Shown in pieces: positions 16,872 through 24,153 of a DNA stretch of 64,000 nt. This DNA comes from Photobacterium sp. DA100. Lineage in GTDB: Bacteria; Pseudomonadota; Gammaproteobacteria; Enterobacterales; Vibrionaceae. A program made the translations under genes and the position numbers. The stretch spans positions 2,046,001 to 2,110,000 of the forward strand of contig NZ_CP119424.1 in assembly GCF_029223585.1 (NCBI RefSeq), written 5' to 3'. Under the pieces are notes generated by a model that saw only the letters and a program-made list of their open reading frames with translations, did not search any database and was not told where the DNA came from. Each line of letters opens with the position of its first letter. Position 1 is the stretch's first letter.

Positions 16872-18700
16872 GGTCTGATCTCGCTGTCTAAAGGCAAAGA
16901 GAGGGTAAATTCAGCGCCGCCGCCGGGGTGGTCGCTGACGCTGAGTGTGCCGCGGTAGGCGTCGATGATTCGTTTGGAGATAGTCATGCCAAGGCCCAAC
17001 CCGTCATCCTTAGTGGTGTAAAACGGGGTGAAAACCTGTTGCTTCTGCTCTTGGTTCAGGCCGGGGCCGTTATCCCATACCCGGCAGACAACGTGGTTGG
17101 AATCGGATTCGAGCCGAATGCCGACCTGTGGCTCCGGCCGGCCTTGGAGCGCGTGAAGGCTGTTTTGCAAAAGATTCACCAGCACCTGCTCGAATTGGAC
17201 GGCGTCGATGTTGATGATCAGATCCTCGGGAATATCTTCAAGCCGCAGTATGACTCCTTGCTTGATCAGCGCATTGCGCATCAGCGACAAGGCCGAGCGG
17301 ATTGAGTCCGCCGGGTTGGTGCGAGGTGAGTTTTGCCGGAAGTCACGCTTGCGGGCAAAGACTTTGAACCGGGCGATGATGTCTGCGATCAGCTGGTTAA
17401 GCTCGATGATTTCGTCAAGGTTGTGGCCAACAGTGCTATATCGCTGTTTCTCCAATAGCTTACGGCTGTTCTCGGCATAGGTTCGGATCGCGGCGAGGGG
17501 CTGGTTGATCTCGTGGTTGATGCTTGCCGAGAGCTCGCCGAGCATGGCGAGCTTGGCTGCCTGCAGCAGCTCGTCTTGGGTTTGTTTAAGCTCCGCCTGG
17601 CTGTGCTCGTATTGGCTGAGGGTGATCTTGAGCTGCTGGTTGGTCTCTTGCAGGCGGCGGGTGCGCTGGCTGACCCTTTTTTCCAACCGACTGTTGAGGT
17701 TGGTAAGCGCGACTCTGGCCCGGTAGGTCTGCCACCATGAGTGTACGGCGATGCACAGCAGGGTGTAGATCAGGATAAACAGCAATAGTACCTGACCCAT
17801 ATATTCGAAGGCTCTGGCCTGCGGGGTAAAGCCGTATATTAACCACCCGGCCTTATTCATATTGTGCTGGGCGGTAATGTAAGTCATGGCTGCTGTGGCA
17901 GGGTTTTGTCGCAGCGGCTGAACTCTGCTCTGATTGAATGCTGCCAGGCTGTCGGCAGCGGTAAGGGCGGTTATTTGGACACTGCCATATTGACGCGACT
18001 GCTGGACTTGGGCCAGTACGGTTTCGCTGAGTCTTGCCAGCGAGTGGTAAAGCCAAGCTGGCTCTGAACTGTAGAAGATAATACCAAGTTCATCGGTAAT
18101 GGCATATTCAATGTCCTCATACTGCCAGATATCAGAAAGCATTGAGAGGTCGATTTTGATAGCCAGTACCCCCACCGCTTGCTGGTTATGGATTACAGGA
18201 GCGGAAAAATAATACCCACGCTTGTCAGAGCGGGCACCCAGAGCGAAGTACTGGCCATTTTGGCCTGCGGCAGCCTGCTGAAAGTATGGACGGTAGCTGA
18301 AGTTTTGTCCGACAAATGAATCGGGCTGCTGCCAGTTGCTTGAGGCCAGCGTCGTGCCTGCCATGTCAATCAAATACAGGGTGTCGGCCCCCAGGGTCTG
18401 GTTCCACTGCGCCAACAATTGGTTGATAGAGAGGAACGACTCGGCCATGGGGGGGACTGAGGAGGTATCGCTCATCGCTTGAAGGGGGGCAAGCAGCCGC
18501 GGATCACTGGCAAGGACTGCGGGCAATTGGCTGTAACGCTCGAGCTGAGCGTCGATTTTGGTGCCAAGCTGGGTGACATCGGTGTTGATTTTGTCGCTGA
18601 GATGCTGCTGGATCTGCAAGAAGGTCAGCCAGCCGATAAGCATGGCCCCGATAATCCCAGTCAGCAGGGCGAAATAAAAGAATTTTAGTTTGCTCGACAT
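16868..18700 (-). CDS. DctB-like sensor histidine kinase
   Basis: The 610-aa protein has TM1 near the N terminus and a large periplasmic double-Cache-type sensor region (about 35-300, with SYRPYFQQAAAG and GYYFSAPVIHNQQAVGVLAIKIDLS, as in DctB). TM2 is near 310, followed by a coiled coil, the H box SINHEINQPLAAIRTYAENS, and ATPase boxes N (LLQNSLHALQG), G1 (VWDNGPGL) and G2 (GLGLGMTISKRI). DctB proteins sense C4-dicarboxylates, but no dctPQM or dctA transporter is nearby, so the ligand is open. The frame extends to a GTG at 18721; the ATG at 18700, behind AAAAAGG, is preferred. It is translationally coupled to the regulator. Confidence 0.88.
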   Translation of the reverse strand: MSSKLKFFYFALLTGIIGAMLIGWLTFLQIQQHLSDKINTDVTQLGTKIDAQLERYSQLPAVLASDPRLLAPLQAMSDTSSVPPMAESFLSINQLLAQWNQTLGADTLYLIDMAGTTLASSNWQQPDSFVGQNFSYRPYFQQAAAGQNGQYFALGARSDKRGYYFSAPVIHNQQAVGVLAIKIDLSMLSDIWQYEDIEYAITDELGIIFYSSEPAWLYHSLARLSETVLAQVQQSRQYGSVQITALTAADSLAAFNQSRVQPLRQNPATAAMTYITAQHNMNKAGWLIYGFTPQARAFEYMGQVLLLFILIYTLLCIAVHSWWQTYRARVALTNLNSRLEKRVSQRTRRLQETNQQLKITLSQYEHSQAELKQTQDELLQAAKLAMLGELSASINHEINQPLAAIRTYAENSRKLLEKQRYSTVGHNLDEIIELNQLIADIIARFKVFARKRDFRQNSPRTNPADSIRSALSLMRNALIKQGVILRLEDIPEDLIINIDAVQFEQVLVNLLQNSLHALQGRPEPQVGIRLESDSNHVVCRVWDNGPGLNQEQKQQVFTPFYTTKDDGLGLGMTISKRIIDAYRGTLSVSDHPGGGAEFTLSLPLDSEIRP

Positions 18701-18868
18701 ATGAAGGCCTTTTTCTGCCACTGTAGCAAATTCCCGGCAGGGAAACGTCGAGCTTGATTGCAGAGTCGGAGCGGGTTAGCGCTGTTGGCAATTTACTTGT
18801 GTTTCAACCAGACAAAGCGCACAATTTTAGCGTTGTTACAAACATCTAGAGAATAAGCGGAGATAACA

Positions 18869-19513
18869 ATGGAATTGTCTGATATTCGTCGCGACTATAC
18901 ACAGGGTGGTTTGCGTCGTCATGACTTGCCGGAACAGCCGGAGCAACTTTTCAGTACCTGGTTGGATCAGGCGATAGAAGCGAAGCTGACCGATCCCACG
19001 GCAATGACGGTGGCGACAGTTGATGCGCACGGGCAGCCTTATCAGCGTATTGTGTTATTGAAGCACTTTGATAAAGACGGGTTTGTCTTCTATACCAACC
19101 TTGGTAGCCGCAAGGCGATCCAGCTGGCTGACAACAGCAAGATTAGCCTGCATTTTCCTTGGCACCCGCTTGAACGCCAGGTCCATATTACGGGCTGTGC
19201 CGAAAAGCTCTCCAAAATGGAAGTGCTGAAGTACTTCTCGTCACGTCCCAAAGAGAGTCAAATTGCCGCGTGGGCGAGTAAGCAAAGTTCCCGCCTTTCG
19301 GCAAGGCAAGCGCTGGAAAGCAAATTTTTTGAGCTGAAAGAAAAATTTGCCAAAGGTGAAGTGCCTGTGCCGACGTTCTGGGGTGGCTACCGCGTGAAGA
19401 TTGATACAATTGAGTTCTGGCAGGGCGGTGCGAACCGTCTGCACGATAGGTTTTTGTATACCCGTAAGCAGGATGAAAGCCAGCAGTGGGAAATTGAACG
19501 CCTGGCGCCGTAA
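18869..19513 (+). CDS. pdxH: Pyridoxamine 5'-phosphate oxidase
   Basis: The 214-aa protein matches PdxH in length and motifs: [11 protein letters not shown] at the N terminus, the FMN-binding core [24 protein letters not shown], and the [10 protein letters not shown] segment. WGGYRV and [14 protein letters not shown] near the C terminus bind substrate and FMN. It oxidises PNP or PMP to pyridoxal 5'-phosphate with FMN and O2 in the cytoplasm. The gene is monocistronic, divergent from the DctB-like sensor, and closed by a terminator. Confidence 0.97.
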   Translation: MELSDIRRDYTQGGLRRHDLPEQPEQLFSTWLDQAIEAKLTDPTAMTVATVDAHGQPYQRIVLLKHFDKDGFVFYTNLGSRKAIQLADNSKISLHFPWHPLERQVHITGCAEKLSKMEVLKYFSSRPKESQIAAWASKQSSRLSARQALESKFFELKEKFAKGEVPVPTFWGGYRVKIDTIEFWQGGANRLHDRFLYTRKQDESQQWEIERLAP

Positions 19514-19531
19514 AGGCGTGGTACTGAACTG

Positions 19532-19562
19532 AAAAGAGCAGCGGTGAGCTGCTCTTTTTTTT
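19532..19562. terminator. Bidirectional terminator between pdxH and small ORF
   Basis: The stem AAAAGAGCAGC / GCTGCTCTTTT with loop GGTGA has a T run on both strands. It serves pdxH on the plus strand and the 57-aa ORF on the minus strand. Confidence 0.88.
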
Positions 19563-19734
19563 ACGCTGCCATTTTCTGCTGGCTGGTCACGATGCTCACA
19601 CCTTCCGGGTGGCGGACTTTCAACGCTTTTTCGGCACTGGCGATGGACTCAATCTCGTTCACTGCCTGGATTTGGTACTTGCAAGGAATGTTGAAATGGG
19701 GATGGACAACGTAGGTGATAGTAAATTGCTTCAT
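19561..19734 (-). CDS. Small uncharacterised protein, 57 aa
   Basis: An ATG at 19734 opens 57 codons ending at TAA 19561-19563. The product begins MKQFTITYVVHPHFNIPCKYQ and ends TSQQKMAA. It has no signal or membrane segment. It reads as one compact beta-alpha domain with a C-terminal HPEGVSIVTSQQ strand. It is convergent with pdxH and shares its terminator, which supports a real transcription unit. The ribosome site is weak (CTGGA). I do not recognise the family; small proteins of this look are common as single genes in Vibrionaceae. Confidence 0.6.
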   Translation of the reverse strand: MKQFTITYVVHPHFNIPCKYQIQAVNEIESIASAEKALKVRHPEGVSIVTSQQKMAA

Positions 19735-19905
19735 GATATTTCCAGCTGATTGTCGGCTCTACGGCCGGTTAATTTAAAAACTGGGCGGATTATAGAAAAT
19801 CGGCCCAGTACAAAAATTGATCTGGAAACAGGCTTTGGGTTGCAAAAAGGCAAACTAAGTCTGCGAGTTTTGCTGTTTATTGCCAGTGCGCTTGGGTATA
19901 CCGGC

Positions 19906-20616
19906 TTACTCTTTCAAAATTACCGACAGTTGGCGCTTGAGCATGCTTTCTGGGATATGGGAGCCGAAACCGAAATCGAGTGCAATGTCGATGAGTTCGT
20001 TTTTCGAGCGTGCATTGAACTTTTCGCGCAGGCGAATAACGTAATTCTCCACCGTTTTGACCGAAACACCGAGTACCTTGGCGATATACTGTGGCTTTTT
20101 GCCGTAAAGCAGAAGGAACAGTACCTCCGACTCACGGGTGTTGAGGTTGATGGCACTGTGGTTGAGGTCGAGGTTGAACGAAGCCTGCTCTTTCGGATCA
20201 ATTCCCGCCGCCCGGCAAATCCAGTGGCCAACCTCAAGTACCGCCGTATCCTTGAGTTCGACACCCGAAAAAATGGTACCGACGATTTCGTTTTCCTCGT
20301 TTTTCCACGGTGTTTTAGTGAATAAGTGTGCACGCCAGCTTCCGTCCGAATAAGGGTGAATATCCAGCACCCGCATCCGTTTTCCTGTCGTCACAACTAG
20401 GTTGTCTTGCTCTTGGAATGCTTCAGCACACTCAACGGTTGGGCTCGGCATATCAAAATCGGTGCGGCCGATGCAGTCTAAATGATGATCTACACCAATG
20501 ATGTTCCCGTACTCGGAATTAGCATAAACGAAGACCGAATCCTTATCTTTACATCCCCAACATCCTGGGAGCTGATTAAATATATGTAGTAAAGAGGGTT
20601 CTACTTTATTTTTCAC
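19906..20616 (-). CDS. PAS-LuxR family transcriptional regulator
   Basis: The 236-aa protein has an N-terminal PAS-like domain (about 10-125; FNQLPGCWGCKDKDSVFVYANSEYGN, GTIFSGVELKD). A C-terminal GerE/LuxR helix-turn-helix (about 155-215) reads LNTRESEVLFLLLYGKKPQYIAKVLGVSVKTVENYVIRLREKF. It is a cytoplasmic transcription factor, probably sensing a small ligand or redox signal through PAS. The first residues WGCKDKD hold a Cys in the PAS core. No autoinducer synthase is near, so a quorum-sensing role is not supported. Confidence 0.85.
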   Translation of the reverse strand: MKNKVEPSLLHIFNQLPGCWGCKDKDSVFVYANSEYGNIIGVDHHLDCIGRTDFDMPSPTVECAEAFQEQDNLVVTTGKRMRVLDIHPYSDGSWRAHLFTKTPWKNEENEIVGTIFSGVELKDTAVLEVGHWICRAAGIDPKEQASFNLDLNHSAINLNTRESEVLFLLLYGKKPQYIAKVLGVSVKTVENYVIRLREKFNARSKNELIDIALDFGFGSHIPESMLKRQLSVILKE

Positions 20617-20730
20617 TACGTGTGCCTGAGTTAATAGATATAGAGCATTTACAACATTGAAGTTTAATTGAATAGACAGAGGTTACAATATGTCAGTGAC
20701 GGGTTTTTGGGCACATTTGTAAAAAATGAT

Positions 20731-20757
20731 AAAAAAAAGCCGGCCCAATAGGCCGGC
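20731..20757 (-). terminator. Orphan strong terminator on minus strand
   Basis: A perfect 7-bp GCCGGCC / GGCCGGC stem with a 5-base loop, followed on the minus strand by eight T. No recognised gene lies upstream of it on that strand before the AEC terminator, so it may end a small RNA or leader transcript. Confidence 0.75.
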
Positions 20758-20940
20758 AAAGACAAGAGTTTGACTCCGAAGAGCACAATCCTGTACGACG
20801 TGTAGAAGAGGTATCCAATCAGATTCATATCCTCTGGTATGAGGGTGTATACCAAAGTAAACCCGCTTGGCATGTATCCAAAGTTGGATACTGTAAACAG
20901 AAAACGGAAAACACCGTCTGCTGTCTACGGAAAATACTAT
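20731..20940 (-). ncRNA. Candidate small RNA ending at the orphan terminator (5' end uncertain)
   Basis: The interval between the LuxR-type gene and the AEC transporter is about 800 bp with no convincing gene. On the minus strand a transcript from about 20900-20940 would end in the terminator at 20731-20757. The segment holds the dyad GTATCCAA-AG-TTGGATAC (20873-20890) and another GTATCCAA at about 20812. A 69-codon frame here runs through the terminator and looks spurious. The rest, 20960-21320, shows only AT-rich DNA and one degenerate parS2-like site at 20992 (TTTACATTGT, then mismatches). Confidence 0.35.
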
Positions 20941-21320
20941 AACAATAGTGATAGAGGTGAGTAAGGGGGGAAATCACCTATTGACATCGAATTTACATTG
21001 TGGTCCACAGTTCTGGCGCGGCTTTATGAAGTGCGAAGCATAATAATGCTGCGCGACCGAAGTAGGCCTTTCCGAGGTCAGAAATGGAGCCTTATCAGTC
21101 GGAAAAACGACAGGTTATTCAAATGCTTTGCATAGTTTCTTGCGTATAAATTATCCATTTTTTTGGGCGTGCTGTTGGTTTTTCTGTATAGGCATAAAAG
21201 TGCATGCCTAGATATGCATGCATCTGCAATCCATGGGTTTTATATTGGCTGAAAATATTGATCCGATGGTATTTTTATTAATAACATTGGTTGAGTTTTT
21301 ATAATATTTATTTTTTTAAA

Positions 21321-21358
21321 CAAAAATAAAGCGACTAATTACACATGAAATTAGTCGC
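21321..21358 (-). terminator. Terminator of the AEC transporter gene
   Basis: A perfect 10-bp inverted repeat GCGACTAATT / AATTAGTCGC with an 8-base loop, followed on the minus strand by TTTATTTTTG, 65 bp past the stop at 21423. Confidence 0.8.
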
Positions 21359-21422
21359 TCAGTAGCACCTTAATATCCTTCTTGGTTGTAAGGGTAAGAT
21401 AATTGCATGTACTACTTTGGGG

Positions 21423-22382
21423 TTAGTTTACTAATTTAAAAGTTCTCAGCAGGGTGATTCCTAGGCTGCTGGTGAATATGGAACCCAGTGTCGTGACTGC
21501 TATTATGTTGGCGGCAAGGTAGGCGTTTCCGCCCATACTCCTGGCCATGACATAGCTGGCTGCCGCCGTTGGCGCGGCACTCATGAGGAATATCAGCCCT
21601 AGCTCCAACTCACGAAAGCCAAAAGCAATCCCTGCCAGGGTAATAAGTAGTGGCGAGACAAGGAGCTTGCCGACACTGGCAAATTGGGTGTTTGCCGGCT
21701 CTTGGCGTAATTGATTGAAGTCGAGGCTGGCTCCAGTACAGAGCAGTGCCAGCGGCAGTGTCATCCCCGCGAAGTAACCTCCGGACTTGGTGATGAGCTC
21801 AGGTAGGGGAACGGCGAACAGTGAAAATGGCAATGCGCAGAGGATGCTGATGATCAGCGGGTTTTTGATGATCGAGCGAAGGAGAAACCCCGCATTAAGG
21901 CTCGGGAGATTCGGGTTCGAGCGCGACAAGGTGATAACAGCAAGGACATTGTAGGCTACCGTGATGACGGCAACATAGAGCGATCCCAAGGCGAGGCCGG
22001 TCTCGCCAAACGCGTTGCTGGCGTAGGCCAAGCCGATGATGCCGGTGTTGGCGCGGAAAGCGCCCTGGACAACTACCCCGCGATCTTTTTTTTGTGTTAT
22101 CGCCCGGCTGGCCACTAGCTCGAACAAGATATAGGTAAGAATGTTGGCAGCTAGCGCAAACAGTAATAAGTCAGGGTTACCAATTTCTGAGATGTTGGCG
22201 CGGGCAACGCTTAAAAACAGCATTGCCGGTAGAGTCAGATTGAAAACCAGCTTGGAGCCGGTTTCGATGAAATCTTCGGTCAGCATGCCGATGCGCTTGA
22301 GGTAGATCCCGAGGCCTAGCATCAGAAAGATGGGGCCGGTGATGGAAAATGAATAATGTAATTGTGCAAGCAGCTCTGTCAT
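21423..22382 (-). CDS. AEC-family (auxin efflux carrier-like) permease
   Basis: The 319-aa membrane protein has about ten hydrophobic segments in two halves and the family pattern GLGIYLKRIGMLTEDFIETGSKLVFNLTLPAMLFLSV near the N terminus. QGAFRANTGIIGLAYASNAFG in the middle and PLALLCTGASLDF are also typical of the AEC/membrane-transport-protein family. Bacterial members move malate, malonate or other organic acids; the substrate cannot be told here. The gene stands alone, with its start region next to the distal cluster of RctB-type sites, the first of which lies 60 bp upstream. Confidence 0.82.
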   Translation of the reverse strand: MTELLAQLHYSFSITGPIFLMLGLGIYLKRIGMLTEDFIETGSKLVFNLTLPAMLFLSVARANISEIGNPDLLLFALAANILTYILFELVASRAITQKKDRGVVVQGAFRANTGIIGLAYASNAFGETGLALGSLYVAVITVAYNVLAVITLSRSNPNLPSLNAGFLLRSIIKNPLIISILCALPFSLFAVPLPELITKSGGYFAGMTLPLALLCTGASLDFNQLRQEPANTQFASVGKLLVSPLLITLAGIAFGFRELELGLIFLMSAAPTAAASYVMARSMGGNAYLAANIIAVTTLGSIFTSSLGITLLRTFKLVN

Positions 22383-22441
22383 GGTCGCCTATCCTTGTTA
22401 AGAAGGATATTTGTAACACAAATGGCGGTGAGATAGGAAAT

Positions 22442-22846
22442 ATGATCAAGGATCACTGTTCCGATCTTGGCCTGCAGGACCTGATACTGAGTCAAGATGC
22501 TGAATTTATATGGAACGATGATCAAGAGGTGCGGCTTGACGGCCGATGTATTTCCGACTGGAACGATGATCAAGCGAGATCATGATCTTGGTATTTTTCC
22601 CCCGAACAATGATCAAGCGAATGTCCGTTGCCCGCAGGGCAAAATCGCAGCAACCAATCACTCAATGCAGCCATGGTTGATCGGATATACCCTAAATGAT
22701 TGAAAATCAGGCAATTAAATGGGCTGGGATAACGGGCTGCCGCCCCCGGGAAGGCTCGGTGGGTTTCAGCTCCTGGTTTTTAAATCAGCAAAATAACATC
22801 AGAATGACATTGGCCGTAAATTCTCGTCACTTGATCATAGTTCCGG
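22442..22846. repeat. Distal cluster of RctB-type iterons with a 39-mer-like element
   Basis: ATGATCA cores occur at 22442, 22518, 22566 and 22609 (plus) and TGATCAT at 22832 (minus orientation). Several share an extension, GGAACGATGATCAAG or GAACAATGATCAAG. The block at 22813-22846 begins GCCGTAAATT and ends TTCCGG, with the same 34-base span as the two 39-mers at ori2, and contains an iteron inside. These sites lie about 18 kb from ori2 in a 534-bp gap between the AEC and AraC genes. V. cholerae is known to have RctB-binding sites on chromosome II away from ori2; this is a likely counterpart. Confidence 0.75.
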
Positions 22847-22916
22847 AGTATGGCTCTTTGGGGAAATATGGTATGCTCCTACTACGAATCACCGCCATAT
22901 CCTTCGATCATTTAGC

Positions 22917-23708
22917 ATGAAAACAAAGCTAAACTCGCCATTGTTCAAACCCTCTGAAATCGTCAAGCTGCCGGAGCAGATGGATCACCACAACCATGGT
23001 TACAACCAGGTGGTGATTGGTCTGTCGGGACAGACGGAATTTGATATAGAAGGGTCGGGCAACCTGGTCTGTCCCGGTCAGGGCTGTCTGGTAACGGCGG
23101 ACTCCGAGCACGCGTTTTCTGGTATCGGCAATAATGAAATATTGGTATTGAATGTAGCCTCAGACCAGTACTTGGCCTCTTACTCTCAAGATCATCTTGC
23201 CCAGTTGTTCGAGCACTCGGGCTATTTCCATCTCGATCGCCAAGCACAGAACTTGATCCAGGCGCTAACCGCAGAAATGGCTGCTCACCCCGATGATCTG
23301 CTGCTCAGCAGAGCGTGCACCGATACCTTGATGTGTGTACTGCATCGTCACTTCAAACCGCTCAAAGACGATCGCCAAACCTATCGTTTGAACATGGATG
23401 TCATTGATCAATATATCCTTCAGCACCTGACCCGGAAAATCTCCGTAGCCCAGTTGGCGGGCTTGGTCTTTCTGGGCGAAAGCCAATTTCATTTTCTGTT
23501 CAAAGAGCAAACGGGCGTGACGCCTCACCAGTATGTGCTGAAAAAGCGCCTGGAACTGGCGCGGGATCTGATAGAAGAGTCCCAGCTCAGCGTCGCTCAG
23601 GTTGCCCAAAGCACCGGGTTCGCCAGCCAGAGCAGTTTCACCCAGGCGTTTACCCGGTTATACGGCAAACCGCCGGCGCGCTATCGCCGTGAAAATCCGG
23701 CTGGCTAG
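22917..23708 (+). CDS. AraC-family regulator (cupin sensor), probable regulator of the proline genes
   Basis: The 263-aa protein has an N-terminal cupin-like sensor domain (about 20-110; DHHNHGYNQVVIGLSGQTEFDIEG) and a C-terminal double HTH (about 160-260; ISVAQLAGLVFLGESQFHFLFKEQTGVTPHQYVLKKRLELARDLIEES, then VAQSTGFASQSSFTQAFTRLYGKPPARYRR). It lies upstream of putA in the same direction. Because the putA product here lacks the RHH repressor domain, an AraC regulator next to it is a reasonable candidate controller of proline use; that is inference. RctB-type sites lie on both sides of the gene. Confidence 0.85.
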   Translation: MKTKLNSPLFKPSEIVKLPEQMDHHNHGYNQVVIGLSGQTEFDIEGSGNLVCPGQGCLVTADSEHAFSGIGNNEILVLNVASDQYLASYSQDHLAQLFEHSGYFHLDRQAQNLIQALTAEMAAHPDDLLLSRACTDTLMCVLHRHFKPLKDDRQTYRLNMDVIDQYILQHLTRKISVAQLAGLVFLGESQFHFLFKEQTGVTPHQYVLKKRLELARDLIEESQLSVAQVAQSTGFASQSSFTQAFTRLYGKPPARYRRENPAG

Positions 23709-23864
23709 TTTCGCTAAACCAACCCTATCCGTCCCATTCCTTTTGTTGACGTTTTGTTGCTGACTGCACCAATTCAGCCTTATCTGCCTGTTGTTTATTC
23801 TGCTAAAGGCTGTTCATGATGGCCATGGGCAGCTTCTTCGTGTCTATGTCTCTTTGATCGTCCC

Positions 23865-23893
23865 TGATCATTGATCCGTCTGTTCTTGATCAT
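23865..23893 (-). repeat. Two further RctB-type iterons between the AraC gene and putA
   Basis: TGATCAT occurs at 23865 and 23887, spaced 22 bp apart. The second reads CTTGATCATTGTTCCGAAG, whose complement is the GGAACAATGATCAAG form seen in the cluster at 22442-22846. The remaining 444-bp gap (23709-24153) shows no gene. Confidence 0.65.
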
Positions 23894-24153
23894 TGTTCCG
23901 AAGCTGTGTGTTAAATAGGCAATAATTGGCGTCTGGTTACGGAAAAATGCATGTTTTCTAAAAAATCTCCGTCAATTTTTGTTAAAGGCCGGACTTTTTC
24001 TAAAAAGTATCGGAGAATATAGCAAGACTATCGGAGTGGTGGAAAATAAAATCCCCTCAATGGTAACACTGATGTAACATTTTCTTGGGTGGGAGGCAGC
24101 GAGTAATGGAAAATGCTGTTTGCCTGATCCGGTACACTATTGAGGGAATCACT

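Noticed and set aside
20664..20873. 69-codon frame on the minus strand
   Set aside because: It reads through a perfect terminator hairpin and has no ribosome site; a small RNA is the better reading.
20992..21004. parS2-like TTTACATTGTGGT
   Set aside because: The left arm and spacer fit, but two right-arm bases are wrong; not listed as a site.
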